A program made the translations under genes and the position numbers. This document shows, one piece after another, positions 10,023-21,290 of a stretch of 64,000 bases of DNA. How positions within the stretch are numbered: the first letter of the stretch is position 1; each line of letters starts with the position of its first letter. This DNA is from Forficula auricularia (lineage: Eukaryota; Arthropoda; Insecta; Dermaptera; Forficulidae): contig JALMQS010000841.1 of the NCBI GenBank assembly GCA_024734495.1, positions 2,790,662 through 2,854,661 on the forward strand, given 5' to 3'. The notes below the pieces were generated by a model. The model was not told where the DNA came from. It saw nothing but the letters and a program-made list of their open reading frames with translations, and did no database searches.

Positions 10023-11078
10023 CGCTTAAATATAAATGTATTTTTAAGTTAGAGAAAAGTTAGCATACATTTATATAGTTTAGATGATGTAACATCTCGG
10101 ATCTATAAAAATACTATTTCTAAATATATATACATATATAACATTTGAACTAGTTACTATTATTAAAATAAAACAAGTGTTAAATTATATTTTTCAGACA
10201 AATGTTATTTATTAAATTTAACTAGTTAATTAGGCAAGTACTATTCAAAGTATTATAAAGTATAATTTACAAAAAAAAGTAATTTGTAATATTAATCGTA
10301 AATTAAAAAATAATTGATAAATACAAATAATTATATATTAATAAATAATATTTTTTTTAATAAAATTTAGAAAAATAATCATTTACGTTACGTTAAGTAT
10401 TTATTTAAATTAAATTGATTAAAATTGGAAAAAATAACGCGTTTTTTTAATTTTTGCAAAATACAAAATTATTTAGATATAGAAATAAAATATTAGATAA
10501 TACGTTCGGATAAAATTTTATAGATAATTATATATAGTAACTTATTGATTGATTTAATATAGAATAGCTAATATTTTGTATTGCGCTTAAATATTTTTTC
10601 CCCCCAATTTATTTTTAAATATGACGCCATTGTAATTAATTCAAGAGTCAAGTCGCGAAAGGAACACACCCTAAACGTCATCACCAGCAAATGAACCTGT
10701 CCCATCTTGTTAAAGGGCAATTAAATTATAACATTTTGGCTGAAATCATCATATTCTAATTAGTCTTTTTAATCAAAAATGTTAGCAAAATATGGCTGGA
10801 TCTTTCCTACTTGATGAAACCTTCTCTTATTTCGTGTGATTTATTCAATAAATAATTTAGTGAAAGCAACAAAGGACTTTCTACTACGTCGAAAATGGCA
10901 GGCATATTCATTAACTTTCCTGTTAAATTATGGTAATTCATCTTATCATTTTATAATAGTTTATTCCATATTTTTCTGATTTAATTAATACTTTGTCTTC
11001 AGATGGAAGTTGAAATATTTTTTTTGACAATGATACAACTTAAAGAAACGTTTATCCTTTATAAAAATAAGGGATAGT
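10023..11078. promoter_or_regulatory. Divergent intergenic region between cytochrome c and SOCS
   Basis: About 1.06 kb separates the two divergent start codons. It is very AT-rich. 10620-10910 is the least repetitive part and contains the likely 5' leader of the SOCS gene. A possible leader intron has a GTAATT donor at 10934 and a CTTTGTCTTCAG acceptor near 11001. A short upstream ATG at 10895 opens a frame that ends before the SOCS start. No TATA box can be assigned. Confidence 0.4.
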
Positions 11079-12617
11079 ATGGGCCATAAGTTTAGTGATT
11101 TAAAAAGATTCTATGGTTCAATGGAAAATAAACAAAAAAATTTAAATCTAAAAAGTAATCATCATATAGACAATACGGTAGGAATGATTAATAAATTGGA
11201 AATGTCAGACCAAAATGACTCATCCTCTTCATCGTGTGAGAACAATGGCAACGGTGTGGATAAACATTTTGAAAATATTTATTCAAACGGGGCGGAGAGT
11301 TTAAAACTTCAAGAGGAAAATGGGAATGTTGTTTCTGGAGCGGAACCTGCAAATTGCACCTGTTCCAAGTCTGCTGATGATGTGACAGATGAAGCAAAAG
11401 CATCACGTAGAGCATCTTCTTCTTCTAAAACCCTTTCCATTGTTAGTGGGAAACGTCCACGAACAAAAACAGTGCGATCTCCTAAAGATACAGGTACCAA
11501 GAAAAAAAAGAATAATTGGGTATTAAAATTCAATTGTGCTCGATTAAAAAGTAATGGTGCTTGCAGTAGTTCGGTTTCGGAAACCGATATTCCTGAGTCA
11601 AACATTAGTTGTGACTCTTGTGTTTGCACTGGTTATCGACGTACTGAAGAGCATCATTTGGGCGCAGGGATTGTATTTGATTCTATTCATTCTGGACCCT
11701 CAACCTCAGCGGAAGCGGAATCCGTTGATGAAATTCCATCTCATCAACATCAACAGCAACAACAGATTGTTGTTATTCAACAAGCCGCTCCAACTCTAGC
11801 TGAGCAAATGATTGACATGTCTCGTTTTAATCCAGACGATTACCCAACGGAAGATTGTGATGAGCGGGCTCGACAAGAAAGAGCTCGTGAAATTGCAGAA
11901 GGTGTCGATCCTCCCCCAGGATTTCTTCCAGGTCAACAACATATTCAACTTTTATGTCCACCGGACTTAACCCTTGATAATTTAACAGCATTATTCCAAA
12001 CTCATCTTGGAATACATTCAGCTACAGCTGCGCTTTCAGCTCTCTCCCAACTAGACGCGAGCTTAACTGCGAATGGACCAAATGGGGCTCATACTCAGGT
12101 TGATTATATCCACTGTCTAGTACCTGATTTACTTCAAATCACTTCTTGTTCATTTTATTGGGGAAAAATGGATCGTTATGAAGCAGAACGACTTTTGGAG
12201 GGTCGACCCGAAGGTACATTTCTTTTGCGGGATTCTGCACAAGAAGAATATTTATTTTCAGTAAGTTTTCGCAAATATGGAAGATCACTTCATGCAAGAA
12301 TTGAGCAGTGGAATCATAATTTCAGTTTCGATTCTCATGATCCCGGCGTGTTTGCTTCACCTACAGTTTGTGGACTAATAGAACATTATAAAGATCCATC
12401 ATGTTGCATGTTTTTTGAACCAATGTTGACGATACCTTTACATCGAAATTTTACATTTCCTTTACAACATTTATGTAGAGCTGTAATATGCAATCGATCA
12501 AATTACGATTCAATTAACAAATTGCAATTGCCAAAGACACTCAAATGTTACCTTAAAGAATATCATTATAAACAAAGAATTCGAGTTCGTGATTTAGAAC
12601 ATCAGTCCAGATCTTGA
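11079..12617 (+). CDS. SOCS5: Suppressor of cytokine signalling, SOCS5/Socs36E type
   Basis: 512 residues in a single uninterrupted exon. Long low-complexity N-terminus: poly-Ser near 45-54, a basic stretch KKKKNNW near 150, and HQHQQQQQ near 224-231. Then [10 protein letters not shown], the SH2 domain (about 360-455; [26 protein letters not shown] with the phosphotyrosine-binding Arg near 382, [12 protein letters not shown]), and a C-terminal SOCS box (about 460-505; [20 protein letters not shown]) that in the family recruits Elongin B/C and Cullin 5. These proteins damp JAK/STAT and EGFR signalling by ubiquitinating bound receptors. SH2 and SOCS-box wording is closest to vertebrate SOCS4/5 and fly Socs36E (family knowledge). 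The start codon is the first in frame; the N-terminus is family-variable, so it is less sure than the C-terminal half. Confidence 0.93.
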   Translation: MGHKFSDLKRFYGSMENKQKNLNLKSNHHIDNTVGMINKLEMSDQNDSSSSSCENNGNGVDKHFENIYSNGAESLKLQEENGNVVSGAEPANCTCSKSADDVTDEAKASRRASSSSKTLSIVSGKRPRTKTVRSPKDTGTKKKKNNWVLKFNCARLKSNGACSSSVSETDIPESNISCDSCVCTGYRRTEEHHLGAGIVFDSIHSGPSTSAEAESVDEIPSHQHQQQQQIVVIQQAAPTLAEQMIDMSRFNPDDYPTEDCDERARQERAREIAEGVDPPPGFLPGQQHIQLLCPPDLTLDNLTALFQTHLGIHSATAALSALSQLDASLTANGPNGAHTQVDYIHCLVPDLLQITSCSFYWGKMDRYEAERLLEGRPEGTFLLRDSAQEEYLFSVSFRKYGRSLHARIEQWNHNFSFDSHDPGVFASPTVCGLIEHYKDPSCCMFFEPMLTIPLHRNFTFPLQHLCRAVICNRSNYDSINKLQLPKTLKCYLKEYHYKQRIRVRDLEHQSRS

Positions 12618-12698
12618 ACATCACTTAATTATATAGAAAATTGAATCTATGCCTTTCAAGTACCAAAGAGGTGCTGACTGAAGATTAGTTATATTATA

Positions 12699-12704
12699 AA
12701 TAAA
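12699..12704 (+). terminator. AATAAA polyadenylation signal for the SOCS gene
   Basis: First canonical AATAAA after the SOCS stop codon, 82 bp downstream. Further AATAAA copies at 12829 and 12843 could also serve. Confidence 0.45.
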
Positions 12705-12900
12705 ATATATTATTCTCTAAGAATTGTTCTGGGTGGGATTTGCCTTATTCATTAATTGTTAACATGATATTGTTGTTAATCTCATTACTTTGAAGACAAC
12801 TGTTAGATTGGTTTACTAGTCTTGAAAGTTAATAAACCAAATAAATAATATTCTATAAATATTTATAGCCTTAATACTCTCTTGACATTATTTTATCATT

Positions 12901-12933
<33 letters not shown>

Positions 12934-13839
12934 GTGTATATACGTTAGACTTACGAACGCGAAAGTTAAAACTTTCATCTTTCATCTAGTTAACATTAAA
13001 CATTCTAAATAAAATTTATTATTGAAAATCTGAACAAAATTCATCTATTTCGATTCCACAAAAAATCAGACAGATGGGCATTGTAGTAAATTTATATTTA
13101 TATATATGTATATATATACATACATAAGTTGAAAATAAGTTTGTATGATGTTACCCCCTGTTTTTAAAAATTAAATTTTAATATTCAATAAATAATTCGA
13201 GCCGTAATTTTTAAAATTTTATTTCAAAACGTACAGCTTCATTACAATGTAGGTAAAATACTTGTCAATTATCACATTATTAAATAACATAATTTTAGTA
13301 TCTTCAAAGGAATGTTATAAAATATTAAATAGAAATATATATTTTTATTAGTTGGCTTAAGTTCTTTTCTTTATTATTTTTCGCAACTCCTATCCTTATA
13401 TGGAATGTTTTACAAAAATAATATTTGTTTATGTTTTTTAAGAAATAGATGTATATTTGACGAGAGATGACGTAGCAGAGAGGAGAACTGCATAATTGAA
13501 ATATGATAAGATTATGAAGAGCACGATAAAAGTAAATGCTGAAAATTAATTAAGGAAATATAGTATTTAATGATGCATTCATTCTGGAATCATTTTTTTT
13601 ATAAGAGGAATGAAATTAATTTAACTAAAATCAGGCACAATAAGAAACAAATCATTTCAGAGAAAATTGATTCGATTTGAAAAAGAAAAAAAAGTGATTT
13701 AAAGCAAGTATTCTCTAATTTGAAAAAATTACATATTTTATGTTGCGACTTTGGTAATTAGATTAAAGATCTCAAGTTATGATAATGTATATAGAAAATC
13801 AATTTAATTCTTTATAATGAGGTTTTATTTTCATATGGT
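12705..13839. other. Intergenic with TA microsatellites
   Basis: TA-rich microsatellites lie at 12899-12945 and 13095-13125. The rest is AT-rich with no recognised gene or element ends. Confidence 0.5.
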
Positions 13840-13854
13840 GGAGACGTACTAGAT

Positions 13855-14205
13855 CCTACCAGGACACAGTTTTCGGCCTAAGCTCTGCAATAACTTTTAA
13901 GGAGATAGGTGTTGGTTCTAGGTGAAACATTTTAATATAAAAATAAAACTTGAGCAAGATGCGAGGTAGGTTTCACAAAAAAAGAAATAAAACAAAATTG
14001 AGTTTTGAGACTCCTGATGATGGGCTCACCCCCGAAATATATCGAATTCAAAACTCAATTTTGTTTTATTTCTTTTTTTGTGAAACCTACCTCGTATCTT
14101 GCTCAAGTTATATTATTATAAGCTCTGCAAATTTGGAAAAACACAATCGCATCTTGCTCAAGTTTTATTATTATAAGCTCTGCAAATTTGGAAAAACAAT
14201 TTAAT
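13855..14205. repeat. Foldback element, ACTTGAGCAAGAT family
   Basis: The left arm with AACTTGAGCAAGATGCGAGG and AAATAAAACAAAATTGAG is mirrored at 14055-14120, with a second copy of the end at 14149-14175. The loop has CTGATGA at 14014, a GGG/CCC stem and CGAAAT. The outer flank TTCTAGGTGAAACATTTTAA (13918-13937) is inverted at 46890-46912. Related to 46351-46912. The open frame across it is only an effect of the repeat. Confidence 0.75.
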
Positions 14206-15189
14206 GTCAGTAAATTTATCTCTGAATGACCTATAAGTTTCCATCAAATTACGTAAACAAATAAATAAACGTCCTGAAAGGGGTGAATAATTTTTTTTCA
14301 AGTTCTAACAAATTTAATTATTAAAACCTGTGTAGGTTTGATTATGAATATAGCTTTCCTATTATGATCCCATGTTTAAACTTACACTATCAGTTTAAAA
14401 ACATAAGGGTTGATTTATAATTTTTTTGAAAAATTCAAATTCAAAATTTTGATTCCAAATTTAAATTTTTTATTCATATTAAATTACTACTGCCTTTCTA
14501 CCGTCTCTCTAACTTCATTAGGAGAGCTGGAATCGCAATTTGAAAATATATGATCATGCGATTTGGGCACTTTTTGAGGAAATTAAAGTAGTCATATTTT
14601 CTAAAACGGGTTGATATAATTATATAAGGATAAAATTTGGTATTTTTCTTAGTCTATGTTGAGGGCCCTGATGTACCAAATTTAATTAAAATCTGAGATA
14701 TTGAGGTCAAAAGTGAATTAAAATTGTGTTGAGTCAATAAGAAATGACCAACTTGATAAAAAAATTTATTAAAATGATTTGTTTATTTATATTATCTAAT
14801 ATTATAAGCAAAGGGACATACATTTTTTTGATATTTTCGGGTAAAAGATGTTAACAGAAAATTTAAAAAAGAATTAATTCAAGTATGTCGGTTGATTTGC
14901 TTATATTAGCCAATAAAAACAAATTAATAATTGTTGACGATGTTAAAACAGGTTGGTTTGTACTAATTAGTATAAATTTTAAGTTGGCTTTGATTTATTG
15001 TTTGTAAGATTTTAAAGAGGAAATCAATGAGGGTGTCCTCTTGAAAATTGACAACTCTGCTAGTTTCGGCAAGAAAATCTTTTCAAATTAGTTTTCAAGA
15101 TTTCCTCACCATAGACACATAGGGAAGGGAATAAGTAAAAAATTAAACAATTTTTCAAGCTAAAATGGGATTTAATTCAAAATAAAAAT
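14206..15189. other. Non-coding stretch, nothing recognised
   Basis: AT-rich. A few lines (14640-14710) read like degenerate dispersed repeats. No exon or element ends seen. Confidence 0.45.
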
Positions 15190-16130
15190 TATAATGCTCT
15201 TACTCAAGCTTAGAAAATGAAAGATATTGCTGAAGATATAAGTATGTATGGCATTGGCAGGTCGGATGTGCTGGAGGTTTGTAAAGGCAGTGAGAAAGAG
15301 AATGGAGGACTTCGAAATGTTAAAGATTAATTTAAAAGTTTATAATGGGGAAATAAGGCCATGTTTTTATGTGTGACTTTTTTATTTATCAGTCAACGTT
15401 TCGTCGACTTTGCCGACTTCTTCAGGGCTTCAAATAGTCATGCCACACATTCGTCTAAATTTTCTTGTTATCTTCGTTACCATTGAAGACCATCAGAAAC
15501 ACAAATTTCATAAAATATTTGGCACATTCACATAAACAATTGTTCTTTCTTTTCTTTTTATATTAACAATTACATTAGATATAAAAAAGAAACAACATAA
15601 ATAGAATGATGCAACACTTTTTTAAAAACAGAATAGAATATTTTTTCTTTTGATCCTTACATAAAGAAATCTCAAATAAAAATTTAAAATGTGTGTCATG
15701 ACTATTTGAAGTCCTGAAGAAGTCGTCAAAGTCGACGAATAAATAAAAAAGTCACACATAAAAACTTGTCCTTATTTTCCTATTATAAACTTTCAAATTA
15801 ATACAAATTATGGAAGGAAATGATAATAATAGTTGAAGATTAATTAAATGGGTTGATTGAATTTCTTAATAGGAAATTCTTAAAAAAAATTAAAGAGAAC
15901 ACTGCAAGAATATGAAAAAGAAGAGCTCAAATGGTAGGACACCCCTTAAGATATGGAGGATGCTAAGGGATATTTTGAAGGGCCAAGTGTTAAAAAAAGG
16001 GGAAAATATCCAGATTTAAGTATTTTACCCAGATAATGTAAGATATGGGAGTGAAGCCAATCTTAGGACGTAAACTCGATGATGATAATGGGATACATGG
16101 GCATCTGCAGATCTGGAGATAAGGGGAGAA
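15190..16130 (+). pseudogene. Non-LTR retrotransposon 3' end, split by foldback insertion
   Basis: Upstream of the foldback, 15240-15350 reads IGRSDVLEVCKGSEKEN-like text. Downstream, from 15903, the plus strand reads RRAQMVGHPLRYGG, a KGQVLKKRGKYPDLSI-like segment after small frame changes, and a final WDTWASADLEIRG stretch. This matches the C-terminal tail of many LINE proteins (RRxRMIGHxLRH...KRGRGRPR). Stops and frameshifts mark it as dead. Confidence 0.6.
15330..15800. repeat. Foldback element with hammerhead-like hairpins
   Basis: Outer arms TAAAAGTTTATAATGGGGAA and its mirror near 15768-15800 enclose GTCACACATAAAAAC arms. Minus-strand 15391-15424 and plus-strand 15714-15740 carry CTGAAGA, a GTCG/CGAC stem and GACGAA. 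The minus copy continues GAAACGTTGACTG, where the stem III/cleavage positions do not match the consensus. Confidence 0.75.
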
Positions 16131-16393
16131 GGGACATAACTTAATAATGTTTCAATAAACATAATTTTCGGGTTAACCAGCAAATAAATGTCTAGATTAA
16201 TAGGTCATCAATTGAGAAAATTGTATTTCTACTAATTTAAACTAAAGGATTTTAAAAAATCTGTAAATTATATTGTTCAAACATTATTTTAGTATTTCTA
16301 GAAAAATTGATCTAATTTAAACTAGTAGAAAGAAGACAATTCCTCCAAATTTTCATCATATCGCTGGAGAATGTTTCATACCATCTCTAAGGC

Positions 16394-16633
16394 TAGACAC
16401 ACACAGTCGATTTCCAGTCGACCCAACAATTTAGTTTGATTGGTTTGAAATCGTGATGCATTATCAATTTATAACTAAGCTCGATTTTTTTATCATATGT
16501 GCTCATCGATTGCTTTTGATTAAACAATCGAGTTGATCTGCAGATGTGTTGTGTTTGCACCTACATTAAAATTAATATATTTATGTCCATCAACTAAACT
16601 ATCGCTCGAATGAAAATCGACTGTGTGTGTCTA
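16394..16633. mobile_element. MITE with TAGACACACACAGTCGATTT ends
   Basis: Ends TAGACACACACAGTCGATTT and AAATCGACTGTGTGTGTCTA are perfect 20-bp inverted repeats. No clear target duplication and no coding content; the superfamily is not assigned. Confidence 0.8.
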
Positions 16634-16749
16634 CTCCTATACTACTAAAGCGCATTTGTGCCTGTCTCTGTATGTATGTACCTATGTCGGTCCCCTAACA
16701 AAAACAGTCGTCATGGTTATTTAATTGAAATCTATATATCGTCGACTTA
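16634..16749. mobile_element. Helitron-like 5' fragment
   Basis: CTATACTACTAAAGCGCATT followed by TGCCTGTCTCTGTATGTATG resembles arthropod Helitron 5' ends. Similar internal wording (GTCGTCATGGTTA, ATCTATATAT) recurs at 17343-17385. Confidence 0.4.
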
Positions 16750-16911
16750 GGGCCGGTTGTATGTCGCAAAGTAAATGCTTTTTAGCACTAACCAAGGGTA
16801 ACTGAAAGTTCCTGTCATCTGATTGGCTATCCCATCCTCCGCCCCCCCCCCAGACCATCTGCCCTTTGGTTAGTGGTAAAAAGCATTTACTTTGCGACAT
16901 ACATCCGGCCC
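16750..16911. mobile_element. PIF/Harbinger MITE, copy 1
   Basis: Ends GGGCCGGTTGTATGTCGCAA and TTTGCGACATACATCCGGCC-C, flanked by TTA on both sides (16747-16749, 16912-16914). The 3-bp TWA duplication is characteristic of PIF/Harbinger. The interior mentions CTGATTGGC, shared with the copies at 17148 and 18826. Confidence 0.8.
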
Positions 16912-17147
16912 TTAGAGTGTAAAGCTGCTAACTCCATTTTTTATCAAATATGAGATATTAATACCGTTCGAAAGAAAAAGAGATGCTACATCGTCCAAGT
17001 AAAACTGCTACTTAAAATTACGATCGAAAGTTGTAGAAAAAAAATGTTAAAAATATTTTTTTTTCCATAACAACAATATTAGTTTTGTTTGTTTTTTCTC
17101 TGTCCTGTAAAATTTCCTTGTTATGAGTTATCGGACTTACACTCTAA

Positions 17148-17229
17148 GGGGCGGTTGTATGTCGCAAAGTAAATGATTTTTACAACTAACAAATGGAGGG
17201 ACTGGGATGGCCAATCAGATGACAGGCCC
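17148..17229. mobile_element. PIF/Harbinger MITE, short copy 2
   Basis: Left end GGGGCGGTTGTATGTCGCAA as in copy 1, then shared GGCCAATCAGATGACAGG. TAA flanks at 17145-17147 and 17230-17232. The right inverted end is eroded. Confidence 0.6.
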
Positions 17230-17372
17230 TAAGGCGATGATATATAAAATTAAGGTTTTGTCTGTACATTGGGGTGGTGGTGTGGGTGGGGGTGCTGGGT
17301 GTGTTTCGGGGGGGCGAGGTTCGAGAAGTGGGGGTACAGGGGTCGTCATGGTTACTAATTTAAATGAAATTA

Positions 17373-17485
17373 TCTATATATATATATATATAATTAAGGT
17401 TTTGTTTGTACATTGGGGTGGTGGGGGACCAGGGGGGCGAGCCCCGGCTAGCAAGAGGGCCGCCGAAGGCGAGCCTTGCAGCTAG
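17373..17485. mobile_element. Short non-autonomous Helitron-like element
   Basis: Begins A^TCTATATATATATA and ends with a GCCGCCGAAGGCGAGCC hairpin region and TTGCAGCTAG followed by T. TC...CTRR ends inserted between A and T, with a 3' hairpin, fit Helitrons. The G-rich part (GGGGTGGTGGGGGACC) recurs at 25127-25160. Confidence 0.5.
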
Positions 17486-18464
17486 TGGTACTTCTAAAAT
17501 AATAAGAAATTAGATTCATTAAATTGCAAATCATACGATAAAACATACGACAAATATTGATTTCCGTTGCATCAATATTTAAAAAATAGAAGCTGAAACG
17601 TCGTGTATCTATTAAAAAAAATTAATTAATTTTCTATATATATATATCATGCGTGATATAAAAACAGTTTTCATATAGGTATCACCAGAGCCCCGAGCCT
17701 AAACAAAGCTCTAACTTAAACGAGTTCAGTTAAAACTCGCTTCGCTGAATAAGTTCTGAAAACATAATGTATTTAATAGATAATTTAAATAATTTTCTGA
17801 CTGCACCATGAAGTGACATATAAGCAAAATCGTCAACCTGTCAAGCAAAGTTAAGACAAGAATTTGATTCAAAATATTTTAGATTATAATAAATGATACT
17901 TAGTTTATTTTTTAAGGATACATATCAGAGCTCTCTCCCATTGTTCAACCATATAAAGCTCTGTTACCATTAGAAATCTAAAGTACCAGTGGCTTAAAAA
18001 TTTACTCATTGAATGAATCATATTTTTCCCAATATTTTAAGTGTTGAGAAGCTGAAATTAAATTGAATTCTAATAATAGCAACATAGAAAAAAGTGTAAA
18101 TTAATTAGTTATGTCATAAAAATTACTTACTATTTAAATAATTTTTGAAAGAATAATATTTAGTTGAAAAAAAATGTTGAAACTGTCAAGAAATGACTAG
18201 AATACCAGATCAGTACGAGATGTCTATTAAGTACTAAAATTGTCCACTAGGGAGTGCAATAGAAGATAGAGAAATTTTTTTAAAACGAGTTCGAAATTAT
18301 TTATATTATTATTATTTCATTAGTAGATCTATAAATTGGTTAATATAATTACAAAAGAAAATGTTTTTGAAAAAAAAAATTAAAAGAAAGAGAACACTAA
18401 GGAAGAATAAATAAAATAATAAAATAAATAAATTTTATTTCTCTACTTGCTTACGAGGCACAAG
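17486..18464. other. Non-coding stretch, nothing recognised
   Basis: AT-rich without exon-like segments or clear element ends. 17735 onward has a GAGTTCAGTTAAAACTCGC inverted motif only. Confidence 0.4.
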
Positions 18465-18700
18465 CAGTGGCGGATAAGCATTTTGAAAGCCCCAGGCGCA
18501 ATCACATTTGAGGCCCCCTACATTACTGATTGTAAAATAGTGATGTTTTAATGAAAGCACATATGTTCAAAAAAGAGCATTTTTTTATTACAATAATAAA
18601 TAAATTAAAACATATTCAATAACCATGGAAAAATATAGTTTTAATATCGCACAACAAAATTACATTTATTATTGCATTACATACTATATATAAAATTAAA

Positions 18701-19045
18701 TTAAAGTGGAACTTTTCTCGCTTTAAGTTTAGCGAATTTATCAATAATATAGTCATATTCTAAAGTCTGAATTACATCGTTTTCTATAAACATTATTGAT
18801 AAATTAGTTAAATGTGTCTGTGTTAGGGCCGGTTGTATGTCGCTAAGTGAATGCGCTTTTTACCACTGACAGTGCCTGACATCTGATTGGCCATCCCAGT
18901 CCCTCCATTTACCATCTACCCTGTGTTAGTGGTAAAAAGCATTTACAACCGGCCCTTAGTGAGTTTCGTAAATAATTTTTGACACGTTTCAAAACCGACA
19001 ATGAACGTTCACCACTGGCGATGCAAATAGGTATTGTCAGAAAAT
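18701..19045 (-). pseudogene. hAT transposase C-terminus, split by MITE
   Basis: Minus strand reads FLTIPICIASGERSLSV then LKRVKNYLRNS; after the MITE and its TTA duplication it resumes LTQTHLTNLSIMFIEND and then IIDKFAKLKARKVPL-stop at 18701. ASGERSxSxLKxxKNYLRS and the LSIExD...IDxFAxxKARK tail are hAT dimerisation-domain hallmarks. The reading frame is otherwise open, so the MITE insertion may have been an early inactivating event. Confidence 0.85.
18826..18955. mobile_element. PIF/Harbinger MITE, copy 3, inside hAT gene
   Basis: Ends GGGCCGGTTGTATGTCGCTA and CATTTACAACCGGCCC with TTA duplications (18823-18825, 18956-18958). Same family as 16750-16911. Confidence 0.85.
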
Positions 19046-19050
19046 TTTTA

Positions 19051-19770
19051 CTTTATCCAATGCAAAGCATGGGTAAAGTATTGTAATCGCTCTCGGGGCA
19101 AGCGTGGCTTCAAAGGGTCCTCAGGTAAAGACTACGGAACCCATGGACTCAATTAAAGTCACAAATTGTAGTATTCAATTAGGTTGAATTTTAGCACGTG
19201 ACGGTTTTGCCAAAAATTACATGGGATCTCGTCGAGAGGCCAAAAAGTGCGATTTTTTCATTTAGTGCGTGCGTATGGATGTATGTATGGATGTATGTAT
19301 GTATGTATGTTATCGCTTTTTTGGCCCACGATTTTTTCCACACCGTTGCACCGATTGAAATGAAATTGAAAACCTACCATTAGTTTAACAAAATGAAGCG
19401 CTGATTAGTTTTTGGTACATATCGGCCCACAAACATTAGTACTTTATTTCAGTACTTTTTTAGTTTTTTCTAAATATCTTGAAAATGACTTAACCAATTT
19501 TGATGAAATTTAATATCCTAATTAAGTACCTTGGGGACCACAAAAAAGGTTAAATAAAGTTTTTAGTAAAATTATATTTTAAAGTACTTTACTCTAGAGT
19601 AAGATGGTACTTTTTAATTTTTTAAATTCTTTAAAATTTATTCATTTGAAAGTTTTAATATAGCTCATTTAGCCTTGCTTAAGTAAGAATGGATAGGCTT
19701 CTCTCTGTGAAATGCAAAAAATTTGGGAGGAATTTTTATGAGTAACCATAGCAACTGCGTTGTTTTCTTA
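19051..19770. repeat. Diverged repeat sequence with GTAT microsatellite
   Basis: ATGTATGTATG-type microsatellite at 19272-19310. The surrounding text (ACCGATTGAAATGAAATTGAAAACC, and ATTTTGATGAAATTTAATATCC) resembles degenerate dispersed repeats. No gene. Confidence 0.45.
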
Positions 19771-19782
19771 TCCGTTACCTTT

Positions 19783-20860
19783 GCTGAAGACAGAGAAATC
19801 GATTTTAAACCAAAAATAGCGATTGATTCTCATCTAGTACTTAAGGAATAATCATTCTATATTGGATTTTTGACGTTTCGGTTTTTATTAGTAACCATTG
19901 CTGAAGACATAGAGAAATCGACTTTAAACCAAAAATAGCGATTGATTCTCATCTAGTACTTGAGGAATAATCATTCTATATTGGATTTTTGACGTTTCGG
20001 TTTTTATTAGTAACCATTGCTGAAGACATAGAGAAATCGACTTTAAACCAAAAATAGCGATTGATTCTCATCTAGTACTTGAGGAATAATCATTCTATAT
20101 TGGATTTTTGACGTTTCGGTTTTTATTAGTAACTATTGCTGAAGACATAGAGAAATCGACTTTAAACCAAAAATAGCGATTGATTCTCATCTAGTACTTG
20201 AGGAATAATCATTCTATATTGGATTTTTGACGTTTCGGTTTTTATTAGTAACCATTGCTGAAGACATAGAGAAATCGACTTTAAACCAAAAATAGCGATT
20301 GATTCTCATCTAGTACTTGAGGAATAATCATTCTATATTGGATTTTTGACGTTTCGGTTTTTATTAGTAACCATTGCTGAAGACATAGAGAAATCGACTT
20401 TAAACCAAAAATAGCGATTGATTCTCATCTAGTACTTGAGGAATAATCATTCTATATTGGATTTTTGACGTTTCGGTTTTTATTAGTAACCATTGCTGAA
20501 GACATAGAGAAATCGACTTTAAACCAAAAATAGCGATTGATTCTCATCTAGTACTTGAGGAATAATCATTCTATATTGGATTTTTGACGTTTCGGTTTTT
20601 ATTGGTAACCATTGCTGAAGACATAGAGGAATCGACTTAAAATCAAAAATAGCGATTGATTCTCATCTAATACTTGAGGAATAACAATTCTACATTAGGT
20701 TTTTGACGTTTCGATTATTATTGGTAACCATTGCTGAAGACATGGAGGAATCGACTTAAAATCAAAAATAACGATCAATTCTTATCTAATACTAGAGGAA
20801 TAACCTTATTGCATTCCATTTTTGATGTTTTGACTATTAATGGAAACCTCTACTGAAAAT
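19783..20860. repeat. 119-bp tandem satellite array, about nine copies
   Basis: CTGAAGACAT recurs at 19901, 20020, 20139, 20258, 20377 and onward with a fixed 119-bp period. Each unit contains AGAAATCGACTTTAAACC, ATAGCGATTGATTCTCATC, AATAATCATTCTATATTGG and TTTTTGACGTTTCGG. Central copies are almost identical; the first and the last two are diverged, the usual pattern for unequal exchange. Confidence 0.95.
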
Positions 20861-20960
20861 GTAGAAGAATCGACTTAAAATCAAAAAGACTAAATTCTTT
20901 TTTGGTAAACAACTCAAGCTTGAGTTGTTTGCCATAAAAGAATTTAGTCTTTTTGATTTT
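20861..20960. repeat. Foldback centre of the 119-bp satellite
   Basis: AAGACTAAATTCTTTT and AACTCAAGCTTGAGTT form the exact turn-around at about 20922; sequence on either side is inverted almost without mismatch. Confidence 0.9.
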
Positions 20961-21290
20961 AAGTCGATTCTTCTACATTTTCAGTAGAGGTTTCCATTAA
21001 TAGTCAAAACATCAAAAATGGAATGCAATAAGGTTATTCCTCTAGTATTAGATAAGAATTGGTCGTTATTTTTGATTTTAAGTCGATTCCTCCATGTCTT
21101 CAGCAATGGTTACCAATAATAATCGAAACGTCAAAACCTAATGTAGAATTGTTATTCCTCAAGTATTAGATGAAAATCGATGACTATTTTTGATTTTAAG
21201 TCGATTCCTCTATGTCTTCAGCAATGGTTACCAATAAAAACCGAAACGTCAACAATCCAATGTAGAATGGTTATTCCTCGACTCTTAAAT
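20925..21290. repeat. Inverted block of the 119-bp satellite
   Basis: About three units in opposite orientation (CTTCAGCAATGGTTACC, AACCGAAACGTC). They mirror the diverged right-hand units of the main array more closely than the central ones, so the inversion involved that edge. Confidence 0.9.

Larger units (their letters stand above)
18465..19050 (-). mobile_element. hAT element 3' part, interrupted by a Harbinger MITE
   Basis: The 3' end CAGTGGCGGATAAGC lies at 18465-18479 and the transposase C-terminus lies upstream on the minus strand. Similarity ends at about 19050, so the 5' part is missing. A Harbinger MITE (18826-18955) sits in the coding frame. Confidence 0.7.

Noticed and set aside
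11188..11629. Antisense frames opposite the SOCS gene
   Set aside because: Shadow frames of the SOCS N-terminal coding region.
13950..14204. 84-residue frame
   Set aside because: Runs through a foldback element; the text is palindromic.
17207..17485. Gly-rich 92-residue frame
   Set aside because: G-rich repeat DNA read through Harbinger and Helitron pieces; no start context, no domain.
19783..20860. CRISPR-like array
   Set aside because: The full 119-bp unit repeats with no unique spacers; it is a satellite in eukaryotic DNA.
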